Positions 1 to 8,339 of a stretch of 30,569 nt of DNA are shown piece by piece; the first letter of the stretch is position 1; each line of letters begins with the position of its first letter. The stretch is from an uncultured Lachnobacterium sp. Lineage in GTDB: Bacteria > Bacillota > Clostridia > Lachnospirales > Lachnospiraceae. Under the pieces are notes generated by a model. That model was given only the letters and a program-made list of their open reading frames with translations, had not been told where the DNA came from and searched no databases. Made by a program: the position numbers and the translations under genes. The stretch covers positions 1 through 30,569 of the forward strand of contig URDU01000034.1 in the NCBI GenBank assembly GCA_900546625.1, written 5' to 3'.

Positions 1-39
1 TCAACCGATACACAGATAGCAAATCAGTTCAGCATGTAA
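1..39 (+). CDS. WXG100 family protein, C-terminal end only
   Basis: Only the last 12 codons and the stop are in the window. They are identical in DNA to the end of the complete WXG100 gene at 1693-1989, and the residues read STDTQIANQFSM. This is therefore the tail of a second WXG100 (EsxA-like) T7SS substrate gene whose body lies upstream of the window. Identity continues past the stop into the terminator hairpin. How similar the missing part is cannot be seen. Confidence 0.75.
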   Translation, partial: STDTQIANQFSM

Positions 40-56
40 AATTCATTCAATGCCGG

Positions 57-85
57 ATTCCACACCACAGGCTGTGGTGTGGAAT
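57..85 (+). terminator. Hairpin after the first WXG100 gene
   Basis: Arms ATTCCACACCACAG (57-70) and CTGTGGTGTGGAAT (72-85) are perfect inverted repeats, giving about 12 bp with a small loop. It is followed by T-rich but interrupted sequence rather than a clean T run. It acts as a terminator or mRNA-stabilising hairpin. The same hairpin recurs after the second WXG100 gene at 2005-2037. Confidence 0.6.
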
Positions 86-115
86 TGTATTGTATTTGTA
101 TTGTGGCTTTATTTC

Positions 116-136
116 AAGAGCAGCAGAGCTGCTTTT
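116..136 (+). terminator. Short terminator-like hairpin
   Basis: AAGAGCAGC pairs with GCTGCTTTT around a 3-base loop (9 bp with one G-U pair), and the T run is partly inside the stem. It lies between the first WXG100 gene and the gene at 183, and may back up the hairpin at 57-85. Confidence 0.35.
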
Positions 137-182
137 AAAATAAGACCATAATTTTATATATTAACAGGAGGACAGAAAAGTC

Positions 183-599
183 ATGATAAAAAGCGGAGAC
201 AGTAAAGAAATAAGACTTAAGGAATTTAGCTATGCGCTGGAGAGAATGGAGAGTTTAAAATCAGGAAATGAGCTGACTAATAAGATAGTTGAAATACAGG
301 GAACCCAGATACACAGCAAAGGAGACAGCGTGCTGGAAATAGAGAGCATAAATACTTTTCTGACAACGATTTCATTTGCCGTGGAGGATTTATTTAATAA
401 TACATATGAGGTATTGAATAATTCGCTAGAGCAGTATATAGCCTCTGATGAAGCGATTGGAAAATTATGGGAACAAATACAGAACGATAATGACGAAAAG
501 GACAGTTCGGACCCATTCAAGGATGTAGTTATTAATTTTCAGTCAGGACATGATTATAGATTAAATGAGATATTAGGTGACGTTAAATTGAAAAAATAA
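183..599 (+). CDS. Hypothetical helical protein in T7SS locus
   Basis: This 138-aa soluble, acidic protein has no signal peptide or membrane segment and is probably mostly alpha-helical. I do not recognise its family. It starts at ATG 183, about 12 nt after AGGAGG, and ends with a short basic tail (VKLKK). It sits between a WXG100 gene and a lipoprotein gene in a T7SS locus. Small helical proteins there are often partners or chaperones of LXG/WXG100 substrates (YwqH/DUF5082- or DUF5344-like), which is a guess from position and composition. The Asp/Glu/Asn-rich segment near residues 98-112 (NDNDEKDSSDP) looks like a linker before a short C-terminal domain. Confidence 0.75.
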   Translation: MIKSGDSKEIRLKEFSYALERMESLKSGNELTNKIVEIQGTQIHSKGDSVLEIESINTFLTTISFAVEDLFNNTYEVLNNSLEQYIASDEAIGKLWEQIQNDNDEKDSSDPFKDVVINFQSGHDYRLNEILGDVKLKK

Positions 600-616
600 T
601 CCGGAGAAATTACATC

Positions 617-685
617 ATGATGAGATTGTTTAGGGCTTTGTGCAACAGAGTTACAGACTATATTAAGTACGTTATAAAAAATTGA
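617..685 (+). CDS. Possible 22-residue basic peptide
   Basis: An open frame of 22 codons starts MMRLFRALCNRVTDY and ends in IKYVIKN. GGAG lies 10 nt upstream of its ATG. Basic and hydrophobic residues alternate, so it could form an amphipathic helix. It fills the gap between the genes at 183-599 and 737-1633. Coding is unproven; this could be chance. Confidence 0.25.
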   Translation: MMRLFRALCNRVTDYIKYVIKN

Positions 686-736
686 GATAACAATAAATAG
701 GCATGAATGCAACGCATACGGAAAGGGAAATTTATT

Positions 737-1633
737 ATGAAGAAAGCAATATCAGTTCTTATGGTAGCAGCATGTATGTTATGTATGGTGACAGCATGTG
801 AAAAAAAGAATAAAAAGGAAAATGATACATCAGCAGTTCAGGCAACAGAAACAGATTGCACGGCAGCAGAGCTTGTGACCACAGAGCCGGAAGGTGAAAT
901 CACGATATCAGAGATGATAGATCAGAGGATTAAAGAGGAAGGAAAGATAATGATATATAGGATGCATTTTGGTCCGTCAAAGACTCCTTTGGAAATAACA
1001 GAGGATTTAAACGTAAATATTATATCGTATGATGGGAAAGAACTTATCGATTATGGAAATAGCTCTAATCGCAGAGGGGAGACCAGACTTGGTGACATAA
1101 TACATAATAAAGTGGATTATTCAACATATGATATAGGCGCATATGGTGGAAACTGGAAAAGATATGATAATGAGTTTGGAGATGAAAAATATGTGGAAGA
1201 AGAAGGCTATGTACAGCGCGAAATCACTACAGATGATTCGGAAAATAATGCCCAGCTGGAGACACTGTATTTGTATTCAAAGGGAACTCTTTATAGCAGG
1301 GATGCTGGAAGTAAAGAATGGAACCAGACAGAGAAAGAGGACAGTCTAGATATAGTATCATTTGGAACATTTGAGAGGATAAAGCTGGATGGAAAAACAT
1401 ACATGACATTCTGCGTAAGAGATAATCTGGATTTGATAGAGTATGATATAATTCCGGACAATAAATTCACAGAGAACAAGACAGTTGTATATGACACTCC
1501 GGGAACAGAGGGAACCACAGTCAATACAGTGGATTACCTCAAGGAATACCAGGCGATTCCCAAAGAAGAGCTGGAGCAGATGATAGTTTTCCCGGGCAGC
1601 AAAAAAGCGGAAAGCTCACAGGCTGCAGATTAA
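737..1633 (+). CDS. Lipoprotein of unknown function in T7SS locus
   Basis: The protein has 298 aa. ATG 737 is chosen because GAAAGGGA precedes it and because it starts a clean signal peptide: basic MKK, a hydrophobic core, then lipobox VTAC with the lipidated Cys at about residue 21. An earlier in-frame ATG at 707 would add 10 basic residues and has no better ribosome site. After the Cys comes a Lys/Asn/Glu/Thr-rich linker and then a domain rich in short beta-type segments (for example TLYLYSKGTLYSRD and ERIKLDGKTYMTFCV). I do not recognise the domain. It would be anchored on the outer face of the membrane. Flanking WXG100 genes suggest a role as a T7SS accessory, immunity or surface protein, which is inference. 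Confidence 0.85.
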   Translation: MKKAISVLMVAACMLCMVTACEKKNKKENDTSAVQATETDCTAAELVTTEPEGEITISEMIDQRIKEEGKIMIYRMHFGPSKTPLEITEDLNVNIISYDGKELIDYGNSSNRRGETRLGDIIHNKVDYSTYDIGAYGGNWKRYDNEFGDEKYVEEEGYVQREITTDDSENNAQLETLYLYSKGTLYSRDAGSKEWNQTEKEDSLDIVSFGTFERIKLDGKTYMTFCVRDNLDLIEYDIIPDNKFTENKTVVYDTPGTEGTTVNTVDYLKEYQAIPKEELEQMIVFPGSKKAESSQAAD

Positions 1634-1690
1634 ATACGGTATGATTGCTTATGCAGTTATATATAAAAATTATTTTAAGGAGGAACATGA
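1634..1690 (+). repeat. Intergenic leader repeat, copy 1
   Basis: About 57 nt from the lipoprotein stop codon to the WXG100 ribosome site match 6656-6712, after essC, at roughly 80% by eye. Shared blocks include ATGATTGC, TTATATATAAAA and the AAGGAG-type ribosome site. Both copies begin right after a stop in the context CAGATTAAA. It is a duplicated leader carrying a ribosome site. Confidence 0.65.
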
Positions 1691-1692
1691 AA

Positions 1693-1989
1693 ATGGCATC
1701 AGGACAGATCAGAATGACACCTGACACAATGAGAGAAAGGGCAGGAGAGTACAGGACAGAAGCAGATAATGTACAGAGCGTAATCGACAAGATGGACAGA
1801 TTACTTGAAACCCTGCTCACAGAGTGGGAGGGCTCAGCATCAGAGGCATATGCCAACAAGTTTGCAGAGCTCAGACCTTCATTTGTAAAAGGAAAAGAGC
1901 TGATCGATGATATCGCAGCGGCACTTGACAAGACTGCAGAGGCAGTAGAGTCAACCGATACACAGATAGCAAATCAGTTCAGCATGTAA
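1693..1989 (+). CDS. esxA: WXG100 family T7SS substrate (EsxA-like)
   Basis: This is a 98-aa secreted helical-hairpin protein of the ESAT-6/WXG100 family, exported by the EssC-driven type VII system. The turn motif is WEG in EWEGSASEAYANKF, about residue 44, between two amphipathic helices. The length matches the family norm of about 100 aa. I start at ATG 1693 (MASGQIRM), 9 nt after AGGAGG (1678-1683). ATG 1687 (MKMASG) is also possible but only 3 nt from it. The C-terminus lacks an obvious YxxxD/E signal, so it may pair with a partner. The gene lies just upstream of esaB and essC, and its 3' end is duplicated at 1-39. Confidence 0.93.
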   Translation: MASGQIRMTPDTMRERAGEYRTEADNVQSVIDKMDRLLETLLTEWEGSASEAYANKFAELRPSFVKGKELIDDIAAALDKTAEAVESTDTQIANQFSM

Positions 1990-2035
1990 AATTCATTCAA
2001 TGCCGTATTCCACACCACAGGCTGTGGTGTGGAAT
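1951..2035 (+). repeat. 85-bp direct repeat of window positions 1-85
   Basis: Positions 1951-2035 equal 1-85 with one difference (T at 2006 versus G at 56). The repeat covers the last 12 codons of both WXG100 genes and the terminator hairpin. Flanking sequence after the hairpin is unrelated. It implies recent duplication or gene conversion of WXG100 3' ends. Confidence 0.95.
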
Positions 2036-2037
2036 AC
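2005..2037 (+). terminator. Hairpin after WXG100 gene
   Basis: GTATTCCACACCACAG (2005-2020) and CTGTGGTGTGGAATAC (2022-2037) are perfect inverted repeats. No T run follows (ACAAAAAGAAG), so it may stabilise the abundant WXG100 mRNA or act as a weak terminator rather than fully separate it from esaB/essC. Confidence 0.55.
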
Positions 2038-2225
2038 AAAAAGAAGAGGAAAACAGATATATGGAAATAAGTGAAGTAACTGTAATATAGATGACTGGTC
2101 ACCGGTAAGTGATATAGATGAGGTTATAAAATAAAGATATGTAGTGTATGGGAAAACTTGAAAATGGTGAATAGAAACATTACCAACCTAAAAATTGACG
2201 TAATAATGTAAAGAGGAGCATCGTA

Positions 2226-2486
2226 ATGGAAGATAGTGAAAAGGTTATTGTAAATTTTGTGAATGAAAATAATGGAGAAAGGCATGAATTGGAAATCCCC
2301 TTGAATATAACAGCCAAAGCTCTGGTGACTGCATTAAACAAAGCATATAATCTGCAAATTGATGAAGCCAATGAGAATGAATGTTATATGGCCTGTGAGC
2401 AGCCAATTGCATTTCTGAAAGGAAACAGGATGCTTGAGGATTTTGGTGTTAGGAATGGTTCGACAATTATATTTGGGAGAAAATGA
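2226..2486 (+). CDS. esaB: EsaB/YukD ubiquitin-like T7SS protein
   Basis: This 86-aa protein has the beta-grasp, ubiquitin-like fold typical of YukD/EsaB. It opens with KVIVNFVNENN, continues with the helix TAKALVTALNKAYNL and ends in the turn-strand GVRNGSTIIFGRK, matching the size and C-terminal pattern of the family. YukD/EsaB is a cytoplasmic component of T7SSb in Firmicutes. The start ATG 2226 follows GAGGAG. The stop overlaps the essC start (ATGA-type overlap), so the two are translationally coupled. The 190 nt between the WXG100 hairpin and this gene contain no other supported feature. Confidence 0.92.
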   Translation: MEDSEKVIVNFVNENNGERHELEIPLNITAKALVTALNKAYNLQIDEANENECYMACEQPIAFLKGNRMLEDFGVRNGSTIIFGRK

Positions 2487-5400
2487 AAATGGAAAATTAT
2501 GGATGGTCAATAGAATTAAATCCGGGATATGTTCTGATAATAGGGAATGCACCTGATGCACATATACAGCTTGACAGTGCATATGGTAGAGCTGTGAGAG
2601 TAGGATTGCAGGTGAAAGATGATATATCATGTGCTATGTTATCGGAATATAGTTCGTCATACAACACATTAGTAAATGGAAAAAGTATTCAAAGGATTGC
2701 AACAGTAAAAAATCATGATTTCATATCAATAGGAGATTTTACTGCATATTACAATAATGGAAAAATTTTCTTTGATTATGGAGCTATCAGAACAAATGGA
2801 GTTGAGGTCAGACCGGAGAGCTTGGATATACATACAACATATCCTGTCTTTATTCGTAATACGCGAATACAGGCAAAAAGAGATAAAACTCCAATAGAAA
2901 TATTAGATCCGGGTACTATTCCGACAAAACCGGAACTCAATCTGGTTACTTCATTGATGCCTTCGATTATTATGTTTGCTCTGGTAGTGCTGCTTAGAGG
3001 AGTGATGAGCAAGTCAAATGGAGCTTTTGTTGCATTTAGTATATGTTCCATGGGTGTTGGAGTCTTTACATCCATATTTGGTATTATAAATAAACAAAAG
3101 AAGTATAAGAAAGACCTTGTAAAACGAAGAGACACATATCTTGAATACATAGCAAAAAAACGTAATGAGATAGAAGCTGCAAGAAGAGAGGAGTTAGATT
3201 GTCTAAACGCTCAGTATTATAGCATAGAGCAGGATATTGAACATATAGAGAATTTTGACCCGGTATTATTTGATCGTATATCTACAGATGAAGATTTCCT
3301 TGAGGTGTATCTGGGGAGGGGAAACGTTGAGTCATTGCGGCAGGTAGACTATAAAAAACAAGAGAAACTTGAGGTTGGAGATGATCTTAGCAGTCTGCCT
3401 GAGCATGTGGCAGGAGAATATATGGATATTGAAAAGGCGCCGGTTGTGATGAGTCTGAAGGATGCTAATGCGGTGGGGGTTGTCGGAGATGCGGATTCGT
3501 TGTATTCGATGATGAAGAATATGATTATGGATATTATCAGCAGACAGTATTATGGTGATATCTGTATATATGCATTACTTGATGATAATATCGGAAAGTA
3601 TAATTGGCTTAGGGGAATAAAAGCTTTGAATAGCTCGAATGGCAATAGAAATATAGTTTGCGATCAGGAAAGCAAAAACAGAGTATTTGAAAATTTGTAT
3701 AAAGAGCTTTCTATACGAAAAGATGAAAAAGTACATGGCAGATTTAATATAATAATTGTAATGCAGGACTATGGCATAAAGAGTCATCCTATTTCAAAAT
3801 TTATAGAGCATGCATCAGAGCTCGATACTGTTTTTATATTTTTTGAATCAAAGCCGTCTTTGCTACCATTATATTGTAGCAGAATAATTGATATATTCGA
3901 CAATGAGAGTGCCATGATATATGATTCGGTCAATAAGACGCAAAAGAAATATTTTGAGTATGAGAATATACCTGATTGGCGTGTACAGAAGGCGGTCAGC
4001 ATTTTGGAACCGGTGGAGTGTGAAGAAATAAGCCTGGCAGGCTCTTTGCGTAAGAACATATCTTTGTTTGAGCTGCTTGGAATCAACTCGGTGCAGGCAT
4101 TGAATTTGAAGGAGAGATTGAATTCATCAAAAATATATGAAACAATGGCAGTTCCGTTGGGAGTAAATGTGAAGGATGAGATTGTTTATCTAAATCTGCA
4201 TGAGAAATTTCACGGTCCGCATGGACTTGTGGCCGGAACAACAGGCTCAGGAAAAAGTGAGATTTTGCAGACGTTTATACTTGGCGCAGCAACGTTATTT
4301 CATCCGTATGAAATAGGTTTTGTGATAATTGATTTTAAGGGTGGAGGAATGGTTAATCAGTTTAGAAAGCTGCCTCATTTGATTGGTGCCATAACAAACA
4401 TTGATGGAAAGGCAATAGACAGATCACTCAGGTCAATAAAGGCTGAACTGCTGAAAAGACAGAATCTGTTTGCACAGCTCAATGTTAATCATATAGATAA
4501 ATACATAAAGGCATATAAAGAGGGACAAGCAAAAGTGGCATTACCACACCTTGTCATTATTGTAGATGAGTTTGCTGAGTTAAAGGCAGAGCAGCCGGAA
4601 TTTATGAAGGAGCTGATTAGTGCAGCCAGAATAGGACGAAGCCTGGGAGTTCACCTGATACTGGCAACACAAAAACCGGCAGGACAGGTTAATGACCAGA
4701 TTTGGAGTAATTCAAAGTTTAAATTGTGTCTTAAAGTACAGACGCAGGAGGATAGTAATGAAGTCTTGAAATCTCCTTTAGCCGCAGAAATAAAAGAACC
4801 GGGCCGGGCTTATTTGCAGGTCGGAAATAATGAGATATTTGAATTGTTCCAGTCGGGATATTCCGGCAGCCCCGAGAGCATAAATGGTGAAGATGATACA
4901 CCGTTTGATATATATGAACTTGATTTTTCGGGAAAAAAGAATTTGGTATATAAGCATAAGCTCGAGAATTCAGAGCAGTCAAGGTCACAATTGGAGGCGG
5001 TTGTCGAATATGTAGATAAATACTGTAAAGCCGATGGAGTAAAAAAACTGCCGGATATATGTCTGCCTGCGCTGGAAGAAGTGATAGTATATGATGCCGA
5101 ACTGGCACATAATGATACCCCTCTTTCCATGACTGCTGTAATAGGAATATACGACGATCCGGACAGGCAGAGACAGGGTCGGACAGTAATAGAGATAGGT
5201 AACAAAAATACTATTATCATAGGAGCATCGCAGTTTGGTAAGACCAATCTTCTCGAATTGATAGTGAGGAATCTGGCAGAAAACTATTCACCGGAAGAGC
5301 TTAGCATATATATTATTGATTTTGCATCAATGGTACTTAAAAATTTTGAGAAGCTGGCTCATGTAGGAGGTGTAGTATGCCCATCTGACGATGAAAGGTT

Positions 5401-6655
5401 GAAGAATCTGTTTAAATATCTGAGTGAACAGATAGAAGAAAGGCGTGAAAGACTGCTTGAAGCGGGAGTAAGCTCATACACATCATATCGCGAGGCGGGA
5501 TTTAAAGATATACCTCAGATAGTGGTACTCATAGACAATTATACTGCATTAAAAGAACTGTATCTGCAGGATAGTGACATACTGCTCAATCTGTGCAGAG
5601 AAGGTGGCTCTGTAGGAATAAGTTTCATTATTTCAAATTTACAGACAACAGGACTGGGATATAAGTATCTGGCAAACTTTTCCGGCAGAATAGCTATGTT
5701 TTGTAATGAATCAAGTGAGTATATGACTCTTTATGGAAGCTGTAAACTCAGACCGGATGAGACTGCTGGCAGGTGCCTGACAGAAATTGATGGGGAAATA
5801 TACGAGTGCCAGACATTTTTAGCGTTTGAGGGAACTAAGGAAATTGAACGTGTTAATAATATGCATGCATTTGTAGAACAGATAAATGCTGTATATGGGG
5901 ATATCACTGCTGACAAGATACCGGAAATTCCTGAATTGCTCACACCGGACTATGTGGATCACACATTCAGAAGAAAAAATAATGAGAACATTATAGGAAT
6001 TGCATACGACACAGTCGCCCCGGTTTACACAGATCATAATAAATGCAATATCATAACTATCTCCGGAGCTGATAATATGGGCAGAACAAATTTTATAAAA
6101 TATTTTGCGTTGCAGATGTTAAACAGCGAAATAGATACCCATATATATATAGCTGATGATTTCAGGCGCAAGCTGTCTGATATCGGTCAGGAAAATGTAA
6201 GCTATGATCTGGATCCGGATGAATTTATACAGAAAATAATAATGATAGAGGTTCTCTTAGAGGAAAAATATAAGAGACTCATCCATCAGGAAAATCCGGA
6301 AAAAGAAAACACCCTGATCATAATAAACAGTCAGGAGGTATATACAGCGATATCAGATAGCAAGGATGCTCTTAATGCTCTTAAAAATATTATGGGCAAA
6401 TATAAGGTATTAAATGTGTATCTCCTGTTTGGGGCAGTACCAAATGCACAGATAGCATATGGTTCGCCTGATATATATAAAATGATGAAGGAGACTAAAA
6501 GCATACTGTTTTTTGATAACCTGGATAATTGCAAGATAGTGGATATACCGCTGGCTATAAAGAGAAAGAATCAAAAGAAAATCGAACCGGGTGATGCATA
6601 TTATATATTCGAGGATGAGGTCAGTAAGGTAAGGATACCACTGGTCTCAGATTAA
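2483..6655 (+). CDS. essC: T7SS FtsK/SpoIIIE ATPase EssC
   Basis: This 1390-aa protein is the membrane ATPase motor of type VIIb secretion. In order it has N-terminal FHA-like domains (about 1-150); two membrane helices (about 157-202, SLMPSIIMFALVVLL and AFSICSMGVGVFTSIFG); a coiled linker; then three FtsK-type ATPase domains. D1 has Walker A GTTGSGKS (585-592) and Walker B LVIIVDEFAEL. D2 has GASQFGKT (914-921) with IVVLIDNY. D3 has GADNMGRT (1195-1202), with Arg replacing the Walker Lys. The length is close to that of EssC from Bacillus and Staphylococcus. ATG 2483 overlaps the esaB stop; ATG 2489 lies at better distance (9 nt) from GGGAG and may be used. EssB/YukC, EssA and EsaA are not in the window. 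Confidence 0.95.
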   Translation: MKMENYGWSIELNPGYVLIIGNAPDAHIQLDSAYGRAVRVGLQVKDDISCAMLSEYSSSYNTLVNGKSIQRIATVKNHDFISIGDFTAYYNNGKIFFDYGAIRTNGVEVRPESLDIHTTYPVFIRNTRIQAKRDKTPIEILDPGTIPTKPELNLVTSLMPSIIMFALVVLLRGVMSKSNGAFVAFSICSMGVGVFTSIFGIINKQKKYKKDLVKRRDTYLEYIAKKRNEIEAARREELDCLNAQYYSIEQDIEHIENFDPVLFDRISTDEDFLEVYLGRGNVESLRQVDYKKQEKLEVGDDLSSLPEHVAGEYMDIEKAPVVMSLKDANAVGVVGDADSLYSMMKNMIMDIISRQYYGDICIYALLDDNIGKYNWLRGIKALNSSNGNRNIVCDQESKNRVFENLYKELSIRKDEKVHGRFNIIIVMQDYGIKSHPISKFIEHASELDTVFIFFESKPSLLPLYCSRIIDIFDNESAMIYDSVNKTQKKYFEYENIPDWRVQKAVSILEPVECEEISLAGSLRKNISLFELLGINSVQALNLKERLNSSKIYETMAVPLGVNVKDEIVYLNLHEKFHGPHGLVAGTTGSGKSEILQTFILGAATLFHPYEIGFVIIDFKGGGMVNQFRKLPHLIGAITNIDGKAIDRSLRSIKAELLKRQNLFAQLNVNHIDKYIKAYKEGQAKVALPHLVIIVDEFAELKAEQPEFMKELISAARIGRSLGVHLILATQKPAGQVNDQIWSNSKFKLCLKVQTQEDSNEVLKSPLAAEIKEPGRAYLQVGNNEIFELFQSGYSGSPESINGEDDTPFDIYELDFSGKKNLVYKHKLENSEQSRSQLEAVVEYVDKYCKADGVKKLPDICLPALEEVIVYDAELAHNDTPLSMTAVIGIYDDPDRQRQGRTVIEIGNKNTIIIGASQFGKTNLLELIVRNLAENYSPEELSIYIIDFASMVLKNFEKLAHVGGVVCPSDDERLKNLFKYLSEQIEERRERLLEAGVSSYTSYREAGFKDIPQIVVLIDNYTALKELYLQDSDILLNLCREGGSVGISFIISNLQTTGLGYKYLANFSGRIAMFCNESSEYMTLYGSCKLRPDETAGRCLTEIDGEIYECQTFLAFEGTKEIERVNNMHAFVEQINAVYGDITADKIPEIPELLTPDYVDHTFRRKNNENIIGIAYDTVAPVYTDHNKCNIITISGADNMGRTNFIKYFALQMLNSEIDTHIYIADDFRRKLSDIGQENVSYDLDPDEFIQKIIMIEVLLEEKYKRLIHQENPEKENTLIIINSQEVYTAISDSKDALNALKNIMGKYKVLNVYLLFGAVPNAQIAYGSPDIYKMMKETKSILFFDNLDNCKIVDIPLAIKRKNQKKIEPGDAYYIFEDEVSKVRIPLVSD

Positions 6656-6712
6656 AACTGATATGATTGCATAAGCAATTATATATAAAATATTATTTAA
6701 AGGAGAAAATAG
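6656..6712 (+). repeat. Intergenic leader repeat, copy 2
   Basis: This is homologous to 1634-1690 in front of the WXG100 gene. At the place where copy 1 has the ribosome site and ATG (GGAGGAACATG), this copy reads GGAGAAAATAG, so the start codon is lost. Confidence 0.65.
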
Positions 6713-7173
6713 AAGATATTTTTGGAAAGAAAACATATGCAGAATCTCAGAGAGATAAATATAAAAAAGTAGTAAGGAATTTGGAAAAAGAATTAAAGAA
6801 AACAGACAATTTAAGTGATGTTATGGCTCAATTGGCAACAGATTACAATATCATGGAGATGAATTCGGATTCTGCTCAGGGAAAACTCAGCGACACTTTT
6901 GTAACAAAGGAAAGTGAAAATCGCGAGGCAGTAGAAAAACTGGGGGCTGATTTTAAAGAAATAATTGCAGAAGTAAAATTAAAATTGGAGTTTGCAAGAA
7001 AAGCAGAAATATTTATGGCAGGATGGAGTTTCTTTGACTCAGATACTAGAAATTTTAATGCAGTTGGCACAGTATATTTAATGAGAATAAAGGGAGTAAA
7101 TTATAGTGAAAAAATATGTCAGCACAATTATTTTTATATCTATTATAGTAATATCAGTATTAATGGGAGTTAG
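6667..7173 (+). CDS. Helical T7SS-associated protein, start unclear
   Basis: The frame is open from TTG 6667 (168 aa), but the first ~15 codons are the repeated leader, not real protein. The plausible protein begins near 6709, after AAAGGAG, where only ATA stands in place of ATG; TTG 6784 is another option. The body (about 6715-7080) encodes long charged helices (KKVVRNLEKELKKTD, ENREAVEKLGADFKEI), reminiscent of the small coiled-coil partners of LXG/WXG100 substrates. The last 23 codons overlap the next gene's start in another frame and look non-native. It may be a degraded gene or one using a rare start. It follows essC by a few bases of repeat. Confidence 0.5.
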   Translation: MHKQLYIKYYLKEKIEDIFGKKTYAESQRDKYKKVVRNLEKELKKTDNLSDVMAQLATDYNIMEMNSDSAQGKLSDTFVTKESENREAVEKLGADFKEIIAEVKLKLEFARKAEIFMAGWSFFDSDTRNFNAVGTVYLMRIKGVNYSEKICQHNYFYIYYSNISINGS

Positions 7174-7801
7174 ACAGTATAAAAATGATGAGAGCTTAAA
7201 ATCTAAAGAAAATGAACCTCAAACAGAGGTATCATGGGCTACTCCATGGGGAAAGGCAACCATGAAGAAAGTAGCTGATTTGAATGAAACAGAAAGCTAT
7301 GATACGACTAAAAGCTTTTATAAGGATTATGATGATACTGGATTGGAAACTTGCATATTAACTGGAATATTTGCAGATAGTGAGGAAGAGGCAATAAAGC
7401 AGGTAAGAGAAACAGGACATTGTAGGTATGCCTATATGACGGAAGATGGAAAATGTGAGATTAAGTTGACAGAAGAGGAGAAAACTTGGTGGATAGATTC
7501 TGCAAAAAAAACAGTAGACAAAATTATTGAAAAAAATGTTGATAATGAGGGATATACATTTGTATTAAGCGAGGATTATAAAGAACTTCAAGTATTTGCA
7601 AATAAAGATGGAAAGCTAAGTGAATTTCAAGCGGATATAACAAATTTAGTTTATGCTATAGAAATTATTCAGTTGTTTTCTGGCGCGGATGACTGGAATG
7701 TAGTGATTACAGTGACAAATACTGAGAATGGAGTGGAGATTGCAAAGGCTAATTATCCAAAGGAGGAATTGATAATTGAGCCTGAGATGTGGGATGAATA
7801 A
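7106..7801 (+). CDS. Membrane-anchored exported protein, unknown
   Basis: The 231-aa protein starts with GTG 7106, about 11 nt after AGGGAG. One N-terminal membrane segment (about 4-21, STIIFISIIVISVLMG) is followed by an extracytoplasmic domain of about 200 residues, acidic and rich in Lys and Glu. There is no lipobox and no family I recognise. The C-terminal part has the alternating pattern of a mixed alpha/beta domain and ends in EEL-IIEPEMWDE. It belongs to a run of similar one-pass proteins (7848-8339, 8828-9520) downstream of essC. They could be T7SS accessories or immunity proteins, by position only. The start overlaps the previous frame by 68 nt. Confidence 0.8.
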   Translation: MKKYVSTIIFISIIVISVLMGVRQYKNDESLKSKENEPQTEVSWATPWGKATMKKVADLNETESYDTTKSFYKDYDDTGLETCILTGIFADSEEEAIKQVRETGHCRYAYMTEDGKCEIKLTEEEKTWWIDSAKKTVDKIIEKNVDNEGYTFVLSEDYKELQVFANKDGKLSEFQADITNLVYAIEIIQLFSGADDWNVVITVTNTENGVEIAKANYPKEELIIEPEMWDE

Positions 7802-7847
7802 GGAAAAATGATATGAAACAATACGTTATATGGAAAGGGATAGCAAG

Positions 7848-8339
7848 ATGGTGAATTACATGAAAAATGTGATGAATAAAAATGGGAGAAGGGTTATGAT
7901 AGTAGTTATAATAGTATTTATAGTTATAATATTATTTTTGAAAATGAAATATGGTACGTATGGTGGTTATGATTTTCATCGGTTTTTTAATCAAACAAAA
8001 CAAGAAGTTTTGCAAAAAAATGGTAAGCCGAATAGCAGAGATGTATTAGATGAAACTTGTGAGGACATTAATTTTGATGGTATAGAATATACATTTGGTG
8101 CAAAATATCCATATAGTGCCAGAATTACAGATCCTAATATTCGGTTTGGAATTCTAAAAATTGGAGTAGGATCGCCAAGATGGGAAGTTATGTTGGCATA
8201 TGGATTGAAAGCCCCATTGGAAAATGATGAGAAAAATCAATATAATGTACAAAATGGTATATATGCAACAACATTTTATTTTGATGAAAATAATTGTGTG
8301 TACAAAATAGCATGTGAAGTAGGAGTATACACTTTTTAG
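7848..8339 (+). CDS. Membrane-anchored protein with SmpA-like repeats
   Basis: The 163-aa protein has ATG 7848, chosen because GGAAAGGGA ends about 8 nt upstream; an in-frame ATG at 7830 would add six residues. A strong hydrophobic segment (MIVVIIVFIVIILFL) precedes an outer domain. Two segments, TKQEVLQKNGKPNSRD and GSPRWEVMLAYG, resemble the turn-helix pattern of SmpA/OmlA or BLIP-like domains (Gx-T-x-x-EV-x4-G-x-P). The resemblance is weak and by eye. It follows the gene at 7106-7801 by 46 nt and is probably cotranscribed. Function unknown. Confidence 0.75.
   Translation: MVNYMKNVMNKNGRRVMIVVIIVFIVIILFLKMKYGTYGGYDFHRFFNQTKQEVLQKNGKPNSRDVLDETCEDINFDGIEYTFGAKYPYSARITDPNIRFGILKIGVGSPRWEVMLAYGLKAPLENDEKNQYNVQNGIYATTFYFDENNCVYKIACEVGVYTF

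Noticed and set aside
1..2037. Insertion sequence bounded by the 85-bp repeats
   Set aside because: There is no transposase between them, and the repeats are gene ends with terminators, so gene duplication or conversion is the better explanation.
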